DNA of 64,000 nt. Origin: Salinisphaera orenii subsp. orenii MK-B5. GTDB taxonomy: Bacteria > Pseudomonadota > Gammaproteobacteria > Nevskiales > Salinisphaeraceae. Shown piece after piece: positions 51,895 to 60,909 of this stretch. Positions within the stretch are counted from its first letter, which is position 1. Each line of letters opens with the position of its first letter. Below the pieces are notes generated by a model. The model did no database searches. It was not told the DNA's origin and worked only from the letters and a program-made list of their open reading frames with translations. The translations under genes were made by a program, and so were the position numbers. Location: the NCBI RefSeq assembly GCF_003788635.1, contig NZ_AYKH01000013.1, positions 1 through 64,000 on the forward strand, given 5' to 3'.

Positions 51895-52419
51895 ATGATC
51901 TGGGTCGACGTGGCTATTCTCGCGGTGATTGCGCTGTCGGCGATCATCGGCTTCTTTCGCGGATTCCTGCGGGAGGCGTTGGGTCTGGCAACCTGGATTC
52001 TGGCGCTCTATCTCGCCTTCACCTTCGCGGAAGTCGGCGCCCGCTTTCTGCAGAACTGGATCTCGGTCGACTCCGCGCGCCTGGCGGTGGCCTTCGGTGT
52101 CGTCTTCGTCGCGGTGCTCGTGCTCGGTGCGATCGTCAACTACATCATCGGGCGGCTGGTCAGCGAGACCGGCTTCGCGGGCACGGACCGAGCCCTCGGC
52201 GGCGCCTTCGGCGTGCTGCGCGGCGTGGCCGTGCTGGTACTGCTGGTGCTGCTGGCAGGCGTCACGCCCGTGCCGCGCGACGCCTGGTGGCAGCGTTCGA
52301 TGTTCATCGGCCATCTCGAGGACGGCGCGCTCTGGGCGCGGGATTTCCTGCCGCCGGATCTGGCCGGCGCGGTGACCTACCCGGACACGCCGCCCGCGGA
52401 CGCCCCGGCGGCGCCCTGA
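51895..52419 (+). CDS. cvpA: CvpA family membrane protein
   Basis: The 174-residue protein has four hydrophobic segments and the CvpA opening [20 protein letters not shown] then [19 protein letters not shown]. CvpA is needed for colicin V production in E. coli and for envelope stress and bile tolerance elsewhere; its mechanism is not settled. It lies 28 bases before purF, the usual arrangement. The last 20 residues are Pro/Ala-rich. Confidence 0.92.
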   Translation: MIWVDVAILAVIALSAIIGFFRGFLREALGLATWILALYLAFTFAEVGARFLQNWISVDSARLAVAFGVVFVAVLVLGAIVNYIIGRLVSETGFAGTDRALGGAFGVLRGVAVLVLLVLLAGVTPVPRDAWWQRSMFIGHLEDGALWARDFLPPDLAGAVTYPDTPPADAPAAP

Positions 52420-52447
52420 TCACTCATTCACTCCAAGCGGTCTCGCT

Positions 52448-53959
52448 ATGTGCGGCATTGTTGGCATCGTCTCCCACTCCCCGGTCAACCAGGAAATCTA
52501 TGACGCGTTGACCGTCCTTCAGCACCGCGGGCAGGACGCCGCCGGCATCGTCACGACGCACGAGGGTCGGCTGTTCCTGCGCAAGGACAACGGTCTGGTG
52601 CGCGACGTGTTCCGGACGGACCACATGCTGCGGCTGCAGGGCAACGCCGGGGTGGGGCACGTGCGCTATCCCACCGCGGGCGTGGAGAGCAGCGCCGAGG
52701 CGCAGCCGTTCTACGTCAACACGCCCTACGGGATCTGCCTGTCGCACAACGGCAATCTCACCAACGCCGAACAGCTCGCCGAAGACCTGTTCCGGACCGA
52801 CCGCCGGCATCTGAACACCGACTCGGATTCGGAGATCCTGCTCAACGTGTTCGCCCACGAACTCATGCGCACGGAGGCGCTGCAACTCTCGCCAGGCGAT
52901 ATCTTCCGCGCAGTGACCGGCCTGCATCGCCGCTGCAGCGGCGGTTATGCGGCGACCGCGCTGATCACCGGCTACGGGCTGGTGGGCTTTCGTGACCCGC
53001 ACGGCATCCGCCCGGTGGTCTACGGCAAGCGCGAGACCGAAGCCGGCACCGACTACATGATCGCCTCCGAGTCGGTGGCGCTGGACGCGCTGGGCTACGA
53101 GATCATCGACGACATCAACCCGGGCGAGTGCGTGGTCATCACCCTGGACGGCCAGATCCACGTCCAGCAGTGCGCCGACCAGCCCAGCTACGCGCCGTGC
53201 ATCTTCGAGTATGTCTATCTCTCGCGCCCGGACTCGGTCATCGACGACGTCTACGTCTACAAGGCGCGCCTGCGCATGGGCACGTATCTGGCGGACAAGA
53301 TCCGCCGCGACTGGCCCGATCACGACATCGATGTCGTCATCCCGATCCCGTCGACCAGCCGCACGGCGGCGGTCGAACTGGCCAGCCAGCTCGACGTGAA
53401 GTACCGCGAGGGCTTCATCAAGAACCGCTACATCGGCCGCACCTTCATCATGCCCGGCCAGCAGCAGCGGGCGAAGTCCGTGCGCCAGAAACTCAATCCC
53501 ATCGATCTGGAGTTCGCCGACAAGAACGTACTGCTGGTCGACGACTCGATCGTGCGCGGCACGACCTCGCGCCAGATCATCGAGATGGCGCGCGAGGCCG
53601 GGGCGCGCAAGGTCTATTTCGCCTCGGCCGCGCCGCCGGTGCGCTATCCCAACGTGTACGGCATCGACATGCCCAGCGCGACCGAGCTCGTGGCCCACGG
53701 CCATACCGAGGAAGAGGTCGCCCAGGTCATCGGCGCCGACAAGCTCATCTATCAGGACATGGCCGACCTCGAGCGCGCGGTCAGCGCCGGCAACGCCGAA
53801 CTGACCGCGTTCGAGGACTCGGTGTTCTCGGGCCAGTACATCACCGCAGACGTCAGCGCCGACTATCTCGAGCAGCTCGAGCTCTTCCGTGCCGATGCCA
53901 AGCGAGAGGAGCGGCGCAATCAGGACAATGCGGTGCTCGAACTGCACAACGCCGAGTAG
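52448..53959 (+). CDS. purF: Amidophosphoribosyltransferase
   Basis: The 503-residue enzyme opens purine synthesis. Cys2, exposed after removal of Met1, is the glutaminase nucleophile ([15 protein letters not shown]). The PRPP site is [20 protein letters not shown] near 362-380, and the RGQDAAGI segment lies near residue 30. No propeptide is present, as in the E. coli type. A 224-base gap to metZ holds a terminator-like hairpin close to metZ. Confidence 0.97.
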   Translation: MCGIVGIVSHSPVNQEIYDALTVLQHRGQDAAGIVTTHEGRLFLRKDNGLVRDVFRTDHMLRLQGNAGVGHVRYPTAGVESSAEAQPFYVNTPYGICLSHNGNLTNAEQLAEDLFRTDRRHLNTDSDSEILLNVFAHELMRTEALQLSPGDIFRAVTGLHRRCSGGYAATALITGYGLVGFRDPHGIRPVVYGKRETEAGTDYMIASESVALDALGYEIIDDINPGECVVITLDGQIHVQQCADQPSYAPCIFEYVYLSRPDSVIDDVYVYKARLRMGTYLADKIRRDWPDHDIDVVIPIPSTSRTAAVELASQLDVKYREGFIKNRYIGRTFIMPGQQQRAKSVRQKLNPIDLEFADKNVLLVDDSIVRGTTSRQIIEMAREAGARKVYFASAAPPVRYPNVYGIDMPSATELVAHGHTEEEVAQVIGADKLIYQDMADLERAVSAGNAELTAFEDSVFSGQYITADVSADYLEQLELFRADAKREERRNQDNAVLELHNAE

Positions 53960-54123
53960 ATGCGGTATGCCGGGCCGTGCGGAGCGGTTGATCGCCTCGC
54001 GCGGCCGCTGCATACTGCCCCGCGCGCCGATTTGAAACAGCTTGCGGGCGCCCCAGGGCCGGACCACGGCACGCACAGCGTGAACCGGCCTGAAATTCCG
54101 CTAAACGGGTCGAGGGTGGCAGG

Positions 54124-54156
54124 CCTGCTTTCGCATGCGCGACAGCGGGTTTTTTT
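54124..54156 (+). terminator. Terminator-like hairpin with T7 run in the metZ leader
   Basis: The stem pairs CCTGC (54124-54128) with GCGGG (54145-54149, one G-U pair), with an inner TCGC/GCGA helix, and seven Ts run from 54150 to 54156. It ends only 27 bases before the metZ ATG, too close for a promoter and leader to fit between. It therefore either ends purF transcripts inefficiently or lies inside a metZ leader and acts as an attenuator. Confidence 0.55.
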
Positions 54157-54183
54157 GTGCCCGGACCCAGCCAGGAGACAGCC

Positions 54184-55371
54184 ATGAGCGACGATTTCGA
54201 CCCCGACTGGGGAACCGCCACCCGCGGCGTACGCGCCGGGACGCACCGTACGCCCGAAGGCGAGCACAGCGGCGCCATCTACATGACGTCCAGCTTCGTA
54301 TTCGAGTCCGCCGACGAGGCCGCGGCGCGCTTTGCCGGCGAGGCGCCCGGCAACATTTATTCACGCTTCACCAACCCCACGGTCGATGCGTTCTCGAAGC
54401 GTCTGGCGGCCATGGAGGGCGGCGAGTGCTGCGTGGCCACCGCATCGGGCATGTCGGCGATTCTGGCGACCTGTCTGGCCACGCTGGAATCCGGCGACCA
54501 TATCGTGGCCGCGCACACGCTGTTCGGCTCCACCATCGGCCTGTTCAACAACTATCTCGGCAAGCTTGGCATCACGACCAGCTATGTCGCGCCGGACGAT
54601 CTCGACGCCTGGCGGGCGGCGATCACCCCGGCCACGCGCATGCTGTTCGTGGAGACGCCCTCGAACCCGCTGACCGAGGTCGTCGACATGGGGGCGCTGG
54701 CCGACCTGGCTAATGACAACGACGCGTTGCTGGTGGTCGACAACTGCTTCTGCACGCCCGCGCTGCAGCGGCCGCTGGATTTCGGTGCCCACGTGGTCGT
54801 CCATTCGGCGACCAAGTTCCTCGACGGCCAGGGGCGGGCGCTCGGCGGTGCGGTTATCGGCGACGCGGACATCGTCGGCGACCGGGTGTTCCGTTTCCTG
54901 CGCACCTGCGGGCCCACCATGAGCCCGTTCAACGCGTGGATATTCCACAAGGCGCTGGAGACGCTGGAAGTGCGCATGCGCGCGCACAGCGCGGCCGGCC
55001 AGCGAGTGGCGGAATGGCTGGCCGACCAGCCGGCGGTCGAGCACGTCTACTACCCCGGGCTGGCGTCGCATCCGCAGCACGAACTTGCCGCGCGCCAGCA
55101 GCCCGGCGGCTTCGGCGGCATTCTCTCGCTGCGCCTGGCGGGCGGGCGCGAGGCCGCCTTCCGGCTGATCAATGCGACGAACATGATCTCGATCACCGCC
55201 AATCTGGGCGACACGCGAACCACCATCGTGCACCCGGCGAGCACCACCCACGCCCGCATCTCCGCCGAGGAGCGCGCGCGGGCGGGCATCACCGACGGCG
55301 TGGTGCGCGTCGCCGTGGGGCTGGAGAACGTCGAGGACATCATCGCCGACCTCGAGCCGGGGCTGGCCTGA
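54184..55371 (+). CDS. metZ: O-succinylhomoserine sulfhydrylase
   Basis: The 395-residue PLP enzyme of the Cys/Met metabolism family makes homocysteine directly from O-succinylhomoserine and sulfide. PLP lysine Lys211 is in VVHSATKFLDGQGRALGG, and the N-terminus RGVRAGTHRTPEGEHSGA and YSRFTNPTVDAFSKRLAAME are typical of MetZ rather than MetB. The purF-metZ order matches Pseudomonas. ATG at 54184 follows AGGAGA. The TGATG at its end couples it to the DUF455 gene. Confidence 0.94.
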   Translation: MSDDFDPDWGTATRGVRAGTHRTPEGEHSGAIYMTSSFVFESADEAAARFAGEAPGNIYSRFTNPTVDAFSKRLAAMEGGECCVATASGMSAILATCLATLESGDHIVAAHTLFGSTIGLFNNYLGKLGITTSYVAPDDLDAWRAAITPATRMLFVETPSNPLTEVVDMGALADLANDNDALLVVDNCFCTPALQRPLDFGAHVVVHSATKFLDGQGRALGGAVIGDADIVGDRVFRFLRTCGPTMSPFNAWIFHKALETLEVRMRAHSAAGQRVAEWLADQPAVEHVYYPGLASHPQHELAARQQPGGFGGILSLRLAGGREAAFRLINATNMISITANLGDTRTTIVHPASTTHARISAEERARAGITDGVVRVAVGLENVEDIIADLEPGLA

Positions 55372-56162
55372 TGCACCCGGACGACGTTCACGCGGCGTTG
55401 ATGACCCGCGATCCGGCGGCCAAGTGCGCGGCGGCACGCGCGCTGCACGCCGCCGACAGTGCGCCGCTGGCCGCGGCCGGCGGCACGCCCGTGGATGTCC
55501 CAGTGCCCGGCCGGCCGGAGCGCCCCGCGCTCGTGCATCCGGCGAAGCTGTCCAAACGCGGGCTCGGCAGCCCGGAAGGCCGGGCGGCACTCATCCACGC
55601 CATCGCCCATATCGAGTTCAACGCCATCAACCTGGGACTGGATGCCGCCTACCGCTTTCGCGGCATGCCCGAGGACTTCTACGCCGACTGGCTGCGGGTG
55701 GCCGCCGACGAGGCCCGCCACTTCGAACTGCTCCACGCGCGTCTGGCCGATCACGGCTTCGCCTACGGCGATTTCGATGCCCACAACGGCCTCTGGGAGA
55801 TGGCGGTCAAGACCGCACATGACGTCATGATCCGTATGGCCCTGGTGCCACGCGTGCTCGAGGCGCGCGGACTGGACGTCACGCCCGGCATGATCGAAAA
55901 GCTGCGCCAGGCGGGCGACGACGAGACGGTGGCGATCTTCGAGATCATCCTCGAAGAGGAAGTGCCGCACGTGGAGATCGGCACGCGCTGGTTCCGCCAC
56001 TGCGCCGAGCCGCGCGGCCTGGGCCCGGATACCACCTTCACCCGTCTGCTCGACGAATACATGAACGGCGGCCCGCCCGGGCCCTACAATTTTCCCGCGC
56101 GCCGCGAGGCGCGGTTTTCGGAACCGGAGCTGGACTGGCTCGCCGAGCGCGAGCGCCGTTGA
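55371..56162 (+). CDS. DUF455 ferritin-like domain protein
   Basis: The 263-residue protein belongs to the DUF455/COG2833 family of ferritin-like four-helix proteins. Possible di-iron ligands are in HAIAHIEFNAINLGLDAAYR, AADEARHFELLHARL and ILEEEVPHVEIGTRWFRH, giving the Glu, Glu-x-x-His and Glu/His pattern of the fold. Its activity is not established; relatives include tRNA-hydroxylating MiaE-like enzymes. It starts at the metZ stop (TGATG), so both are probably made together, although no metabolic link is obvious. Confidence 0.8.
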   Translation: MHPDDVHAALMTRDPAAKCAAARALHAADSAPLAAAGGTPVDVPVPGRPERPALVHPAKLSKRGLGSPEGRAALIHAIAHIEFNAINLGLDAAYRFRGMPEDFYADWLRVAADEARHFELLHARLADHGFAYGDFDAHNGLWEMAVKTAHDVMIRMALVPRVLEARGLDVTPGMIEKLRQAGDDETVAIFEIILEEEVPHVEIGTRWFRHCAEPRGLGPDTTFTRLLDEYMNGGPPGPYNFPARREARFSEPELDWLAERERR

Positions 56163-56320
56163 TCCGGGGGGACGCGGTGAGATCGACAACGGCTCGCGCC
56201 CCGGTCTGGCCCGCGTGACGCACTGCGCCGTAGCGGTGTCAGCAGTAGATCGGGAAGGAACGGGGCGGTCGGCGCCACAGGCCGACTACCGGGCTCGCCT
56301 AGCGTGGTGGCGATCGCCCA

Positions 56321-56608
56321 GAGCCTATTAATACCTCAGAGCCCCGAGCCAAACGCTTCCAAAAAATCGACTATGGGCGCAAGACGAGGCGTCGTGCGCG
56401 CCGCGCGATCATTCTGCGTCAGCATGCGGCAACGCTGGATTGCCACACAACGACACTTGTCTCGAAGGTTTGGGCTGCGCAAGAAACAACCATGGGCGCG
56501 CTGCGGCATTGCACGTCTTGATCGTGACGTGCCACGACCCGCGACTCGCGCCTTGACGCGCACGATGTGCGATCGCCAACGCAGCGTTCGAATGAAGTGC
56601 TGAGGCCC
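56321..56608 (-). mobile_element. Diverged, inverted second copy (B) of the 295-bp repeat element
   Basis: Read on the minus strand, this 288-bp stretch aligns along its length with the element at 39751-40045. Identical blocks include the 16-base run at 56429-56444 (matching 39933-39948) and the 14-base run at 56379-56392 (matching 39985-39998). Ends retain the GRGCCT core (GAGCCTATTAATACC at 56321, GGCCC at 56604-56608), but the terminal repeats are no longer perfect. It lies in the 511-base gap between the DUF455 gene and the surface-protein gene; the first 158 bases of that gap show nothing else. Confidence 0.7.
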
Positions 56609-56613
56609 AAGCT

Positions 56614-56645
56614 CAAGGACAGGACCCCGGCGCGATGCGCCGGGG
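56614..56645 (-). terminator. Hairpin terminator of the surface-protein gene
   Basis: A perfect 9-bp stem CCCCGGCGC/GCGCCGGGG (56625-56633 with 56637-56645) has a three-base loop. On the minus strand it is followed by TCCTGTCCTTG, which is T-rich but broken. It lies about 28 bases after the minus-strand stop. Confidence 0.5.
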
Positions 56646-56673
56646 CGCTATCCGATGACGGTGCGGGCCGTGA

Positions 56674-57702
56674 TCAGGCCTGCACCGCACCTGCGGCCGA
56701 ATCATCGCGCCGACGACGGAAACCGACGACGGCGATGGCGGCCATTGCCAGGGCGGACAACGGCCAGATCGCGGGTTCGGAGATCGCGCGCGGCGGATCG
56801 TTCGGTACTGGCGACGGGAAGTCGCCGTCGAGCACCGGCTGATGTACTTCGCCGCGCTGCGTGAAGCCGGCGGCGACGACGCTGCCGTTGAGGCTGTTGC
56901 GGTTGGTCAGCTGGGCGTCAGGGGCAAGTATGGAGCCCCAGAATTCGGTGCCGAAATCGATCGCGCCGATGTCGCCGAAGTTCCAGATCACGTTCGAGGC
57001 GATGGTCGACGTCGGCGCAAGGAAGTTGGCCGAGAGCGACAGGATGCTGCCACTGGCCAGCGACGACCCGTCGACGTTGATCAGGATGTGGTCGTCGGTG
57101 CCGAGCGAGAAGCCGATCTCGCGGCTGCTCGAGAGCAGGTCGGCGCCGATGGAGAACACGGATAGATCGGCGCCGCCGCCAGCGAAGCGCACGCCCTGGC
57201 TGTTCTGAGTGAACGTGCTGTTGCTGGTCTGGCTGTTGAGCGAACCGGAATAGTCCTGGAACACGGTTCCGAAGCTGGGAATCGTGACCGTGGCACCCGT
57301 TTGCTTCGACCCGTTGACGTTGCCGGTGACCGTGCCGCCGATGCGCGCACTGCCGCCGTTCAGATTCATGTTCTCGACGTTGCCGCCGACCGCGACATTG
57401 CCGCCGCCGTTGATGTTCTTGTAGCCGCCGGTGATGTTGCCGCCCACGGTGACCGCGTCGTAGCTCGAGGCCGGTGCCTGGCTGCCGCGGGTGTAGTAGG
57501 TCGACGAGGAACCGCCGAGATTGCCACCGACATAGGTGCGACCCTCGACCTCGGAGGTCGAATCCAGATCGCCCAGTACGATCAGATTGAACTGCTGCAT
57601 CAGCGCATCGCCGGTGATCGGCGCGGCCGAAGCGCCGCCCGCGGTTGCCAGAAACACGCCCCCGGCCACGGCTGCGGCCAGTGAACTGAACTTGCCTTTC
57701 AT
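56674..57702 (-). CDS. Choice-of-anchor A family surface protein with PEP-CTERM-like tail
   Basis: The 342-residue protein has a signal peptide ending near GASAAP, then a choice-of-anchor-A domain (QQFNLIVLGDLDSTSEVEGR at its start, WGSILAPDAQLTNRNSLNGS toward its end). Between them are Gly/Asn-rich repeats such as TVGGNITGGYKNINGGGN. The C-terminus reads SEPAIWPLSALAMAAIAVVG then FRRRRDD: a short SEP motif, one helix and an arginine cluster, which is the PEP-CTERM/exosortase sorting layout with a variant first residue. No exosortase is in the window. Low-Cys, Gly/Asn/Ser-rich composition differs sharply from neighbours. It stands alone with its own promoter and terminator, and probably encodes a biofilm or matrix protein. 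Confidence 0.82.
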   Translation of the reverse strand: MKGKFSSLAAAVAGGVFLATAGGASAAPITGDALMQQFNLIVLGDLDSTSEVEGRTYVGGNLGGSSSTYYTRGSQAPASSYDAVTVGGNITGGYKNINGGGNVAVGGNVENMNLNGGSARIGGTVTGNVNGSKQTGATVTIPSFGTVFQDYSGSLNSQTSNSTFTQNSQGVRFAGGGADLSVFSIGADLLSSSREIGFSLGTDDHILINVDGSSLASGSILSLSANFLAPTSTIASNVIWNFGDIGAIDFGTEFWGSILAPDAQLTNRNSLNGSVVAAGFTQRGEVHQPVLDGDFPSPVPNDPPRAISEPAIWPLSALAMAAIAVVGFRRRRDDSAAGAVQA

Positions 57703-57766
57703 AGATGTCCCCTCGTTGCCACGGAATCGCCGGCACGACATGCGCCGACCCTTTGGTAGCGCGCTT

Positions 57767-57795
57767 ATTTAACGCCGTGTTTTTGTAGAAAGCAA
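57767..57795 (-). promoter_or_regulatory. Strong sigma-70 promoter candidate for the surface-protein gene
   Basis: On the minus strand TTGCTT (57790-57795), a 17-base spacer and TTAAAT (57767-57772) form a good promoter, giving a leader of about 55-60 bases. Just upstream, 57832-57844 holds a symmetrical GTTAA-CAA-TTAAC that could be an operator. Confidence 0.6.
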
Positions 57796-58406
57796 TAGGC
57801 TTTCGGACGTATGCTTTTGAGTGTCGGAAGAGTTAACAATTAACCCGGATCGACCCGATACGACGGGGATGGGTATGGGCATCGCGGCTGACGCATCGAG
57901 GGAGACGGCAAGGTCCTTTGATGCCCGTTTTAAAGGGCTTCCAGTCCCTTCGATTGTAAACCGAGGCTTGCTGTCATCTTGGATAGTGTCTTGATCAGAA
58001 GCAGACACAGCGATGATGGATGGGCCCCGGCGTAATAAAAGTCGACGGCCGCCGTGGCGGTCTTTTGCGCCGGATTGCGCGACATCGGAGCCGTCCAATG
58101 GTCGATGCCCGTATCGCCGAAGTGCATGGCTCATCGGGCGGCCATGATGACCGTCGCGCTCATGCTTTTGCCGGTCAGCGGCCGGAGCGGACCAGGCCGC
58201 GCCGACTGTCACTCGAATCCAGTGCGGTTCGAGCGGGATCGGGAGTTCGGGCCAGCCGCGGTCGTATCCGTTGGGGCGGATTCGCGGCGCGGGTCGGTTG
58301 CGCCGATCCACCACAATCAAGTCCGCTCGGGGCAAGCGTCCCGGACGCTTGCACGTCTGTCGATTTCGGCTGCGGGCCTCGTGTGGGCCGATGTGCCGCC
58401 TCCGCG
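57796..58406. other. Gene-less region upstream of the surface-protein gene and downstream of lpxH
   Basis: Its right part is ordinary GC-rich sequence with shadow frames, and its left part is unusually AT-rich for this genome (57796-58040). Besides the dyad at 57832-57844 there is a small hairpin with CTTTT at 58043-58066 facing the plus strand, with no plus-strand gene before it. I see no RNA gene or coding frame. Confidence 0.45.
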
Positions 58407-59168
58407 TCAGCCCCTGGCGTCGGCCGGGCGCCGGGCGTGCTCGGCATCGAGCAGCGAATGCCGGTGGACACCGCGCGCATCGACTGTCAGCACCTCCGCC
58501 TGATCCGCGCGCCAGTCGGCGATCACGTGGCGCGCTCCGGCATCGCCGTCCAGATCGACGTGGTGCGAGGCCGGCCGATGCGTGTGGCCGTGGATCAGGC
58601 GTGCGACCCTGCGGCGGCGCATCGCCTCGACCACGGCATCGGCGTTGACGTCCATGATGCGGGCCGCCTTGCGGGCCTTGCCCGCGGCGCTGCGCCGCCG
58701 GGCCCGCACTGCGATCAGGCGCCGCAGCCAGAGTGGGATTCGCAGCATCCGCGCCCGCCAGGCGGGATCGTTGTATTTCGCCCGGAATGCCTGATGCGCG
58801 TGGTCGTCGGTGCACAGGCCGTCGCCGTGGGTGAGCAGCGTCGGGGTGCCATAGAGATCGACGACGGTGGGGTCGTCGAGGATGCGCAGGCCGGTGGCCT
58901 CGGCAAAGGCCGCGCCGACGGCGAAGTCGCGGTTGCCGCGCATGAAGGCGGCCGGCACGCCGGCGGCGGTCAGCTCGGCAAAGGCGGCGAGGGTGGCGCG
59001 ATGGCGGGGCAGGGAGCCGTCGTCACCGATCCAGACGTCGAACAGATCGCCGAGGACGTAGAGGGCGTCCGCGGCCCGCGCCGGCCCGGCCAGATAGGCG
59101 GCGAGCCGATGCGCGTTGACGTCGTCGTCGCCCTGCAGATGCAGGTCGGCGATGAAGTGCGTGGCCAC
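58407..59168 (-). CDS. lpxH: UDP-2,3-diacylglucosamine diphosphatase
   Basis: The 253-residue metallophosphatase of lipid A synthesis has all known metal ligands at matching positions: Asp8 and His10 (IADLHLQ), Asp41 (LGDLFDVW), Asn79 (MRGNRDF), His114 (LTHGDGLC) and the pair in LIHGHTHRPASH. It makes lipid X at the inner-membrane face. Nine bases separate it from the preceding ppiA gene. The C-terminal tail (about 20 residues) is Arg/His-rich and not conserved. Confidence 0.96.
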   Translation of the reverse strand: MATHFIADLHLQGDDDVNAHRLAAYLAGPARAADALYVLGDLFDVWIGDDGSLPRHRATLAAFAELTAAGVPAAFMRGNRDFAVGAAFAEATGLRILDDPTVVDLYGTPTLLTHGDGLCTDDHAHQAFRAKYNDPAWRARMLRIPLWLRRLIAVRARRRSAAGKARKAARIMDVNADAVVEAMRRRRVARLIHGHTHRPASHHVDLDGDAGARHVIADWRADQAEVLTVDARGVHRHSLLDAEHARRPADARG

Positions 59169-59177
59169 GCCGTCCTG

Positions 59178-59786
59178 TCAGTCGGCGACGATCTCGGCGG
59201 ATTCGATGACGACCGGCTGCTGCGGTGCGTCCTGCCGGAACGGCCCGGCCGAGCCGGTCGGCACGTCCGCGATCTCGTCGACCACCTCCATGCCCGAGGT
59301 CACCTCCGCGAACACGGCGTAGCCGGCCCGGTCGCGGCCCGCGTTCAGCGGCGCGTTGTCCGACAGGTTGATGAAGAACTGCGAGGTGGCGGAGGCCGGA
59401 TCGTTGGTGCGCGCCATCGACAGGGTGGCGCGGTCGTTGTCCAGACCGTTGTCGGATTCGTTCTCGATCGGGTCGCGGGTCTTCTTGCGGTCATAGTCCT
59501 TGGTAAAACCGCCGCCCTGGATCACGAAGCCGGGGATCACGCGATGGAAGATGGTGCCGTCGTAGAAGCCGTCGCGAACGTACTTGAGGAAATTCGCGGC
59601 GGTGACCGGGGCCTTGTCTTCGTGAACGGCGATCTCGATGTCGCCGCGATTGGTGTGCATGACAACCATGGGGTCTTCCTTGTTCTCGGACGGGGACGCG
59701 GTGTCGTCGGCCAGCACAGCCGACGGGGCGGCGACGGTGACGGCGGCGAATAGAATCAGGGCGAGCGGGCGGAGTCGGTGGTGCAT
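59178..59786 (-). CDS. ppiA: Periplasmic cyclophilin-type peptidyl-prolyl isomerase
   Basis: The 202-residue protein has a signal peptide of about 26 residues (LALILFAAVTVAAPSAVLA then DD) and a cyclophilin domain with FHRVIPGFVIQGGGF, TLSMARTNDPASATSQFFIN and YAVFAEVTSGMEVVD. The catalytic Arg in FHRVI and the Gln/Phe in SQFFIN are kept. The signal marks a periplasmic PpiA-like enzyme, although the position before lpxH is that of cytoplasmic ppiB in E. coli. Its ATG overlaps the dusA stop as TGATG. Confidence 0.9.
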   Translation of the reverse strand: MHHRLRPLALILFAAVTVAAPSAVLADDTASPSENKEDPMVVMHTNRGDIEIAVHEDKAPVTAANFLKYVRDGFYDGTIFHRVIPGFVIQGGGFTKDYDRKKTRDPIENESDNGLDNDRATLSMARTNDPASATSQFFINLSDNAPLNAGRDRAGYAVFAEVTSGMEVVDEIADVPTGSAGPFRQDAPQQPVVIESAEIVAD

Positions 59787-60808
59787 CAGGCGGGGGCCTC
59801 TTCGAATTCGGGTTCGACCCGCGCCAGCGCGCGGTCGACGACGGACAGGTCGGCTTCGGGGCGGTGCCCCTCCTCGGACAGCACGCGCCGCCAGGCCCGG
59901 CCGCCCGGGCAGCCATGATACAACCCCAGCATGTGCCGGGTGACGTCCTTCAGGGCGCCACCGGCGGCCAGGTGACGGCCGATGTAGTCGCGCATGCCGG
60001 CCACGATCTCCGCCCGCGTCGGCCCGGTTGCGTCATGGCCGAACAATCGTCGATCGACGTCGGCCATGACGTAGGGGTTGCGGTAGGCCTCGCGGCCGAT
60101 CATCACGCTGTCGACGTGTTCGAGCTGCGCGGCCGCGGACTCCAGCGTGGTCACGCCGCCGTTCAGGCCGACCGGCCAACCCGCGAATTCCGCCGCCAGG
60201 CGATGGACGCGGGCGTAGTCCAGCGGCGGCACCTCGCGGTTTTCCTTCGGGCTCAGGCCGGACAGCCACGCCTTGCGCGCATGCACGGTCAGGTGATCCG
60301 CGCCCGCGGCGCGCACGGCCGCGGCGAAGGTCTGCAGAAAGGCGTAACTGTCCTGGTTATCGATGCCGATCCGGGTCTTGACCGTGACCGGGATCGTCAC
60401 CCGGGCCTTCATCGCCGCCACGCAGTCGGCCACGCGGGCCGGCTCGGCCATCAGACAGGCGCCGAAGGCGCCGTTCTGCACGCGGTCGCTCGGGCAGCCG
60501 ACGTTGATGTTGACTTCGTCATAGCCGGCGGCCTCGGCCAGCGCCGCGCAGTGGGCCATGTCGCCGGGCTCGCTGCCGCCGAGCTGCAGGGCCACGGGAT
60601 GTTCGTCGGCGTTGAAGGCCAGCAGGCGAGCGGTATCGCCGTGAATGAGCGCACCCGTGGTGACCATCTCGGTGTAGAGTAGGGCATCGCGCGTGATGCG
60701 CCGCATGAAGTAGCGCTGGGCCGGTGTGGTCCAGGCCATCATCGGCGCCACCGAGACGCGGGCGCCGGGCGTGCGTCGGATGGAATTCGGGGCTGCGGAG
60801 ACCGTCAT
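59786..60808 (-). CDS. dusA: tRNA-dihydrouridine(20/20a) synthase
   Basis: The 340-residue FMN enzyme has the TIM-barrel motifs APMMAWTTPAQRYFMRRIT, VNINVGCPSDRVQNGAFG and the catalytic Cys118 in GACLM. DusA-specific segments KTRIGIDNQDSYAFLQTF and HARKAWLSGLSPKENREVP are also present. It reduces uridine at positions 20 and 20a of the tRNA D-loop. ATG at 60808 is chosen; another in-frame ATG three codons earlier could also work. It heads the dusA-ppiA-lpxH operon and is divergent from pyrD. Confidence 0.95.
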   Translation of the reverse strand: MTVSAAPNSIRRTPGARVSVAPMMAWTTPAQRYFMRRITRDALLYTEMVTTGALIHGDTARLLAFNADEHPVALQLGGSEPGDMAHCAALAEAAGYDEVNINVGCPSDRVQNGAFGACLMAEPARVADCVAAMKARVTIPVTVKTRIGIDNQDSYAFLQTFAAAVRAAGADHLTVHARKAWLSGLSPKENREVPPLDYARVHRLAAEFAGWPVGLNGGVTTLESAAAQLEHVDSVMIGREAYRNPYVMADVDRRLFGHDATGPTRAEIVAGMRDYIGRHLAAGGALKDVTRHMLGLYHGCPGGRAWRRVLSEEGHRPEADLSVVDRALARVEPEFEEAPA

Positions 60809-60909
60809 GGCGGGCATTATCGCAGACCCGGCGCCGGCTTTGGGCGGGCCGCGCGCCGCCGGCCCGGAACTTCGCACGCCACGACCACCGCATCCGCAGG
60901 AGAGGCCGA

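Noticed and set aside
53960-54183. Known SAM riboswitch upstream of metZ
   Set aside because: I looked for SAM-I, SAM-II and SAH riboswitch consensus segments and saw none. A terminator-like hairpin is present, but no aptamer class can be named.
57769-58815. A 348-codon minus-strand frame in the lpxH-surface-protein gap
   Set aside because: About half overlaps the C-terminal end of lpxH in another frame, and the translation is Arg/Pro/Ser-rich without homology or a ribosome-binding site.
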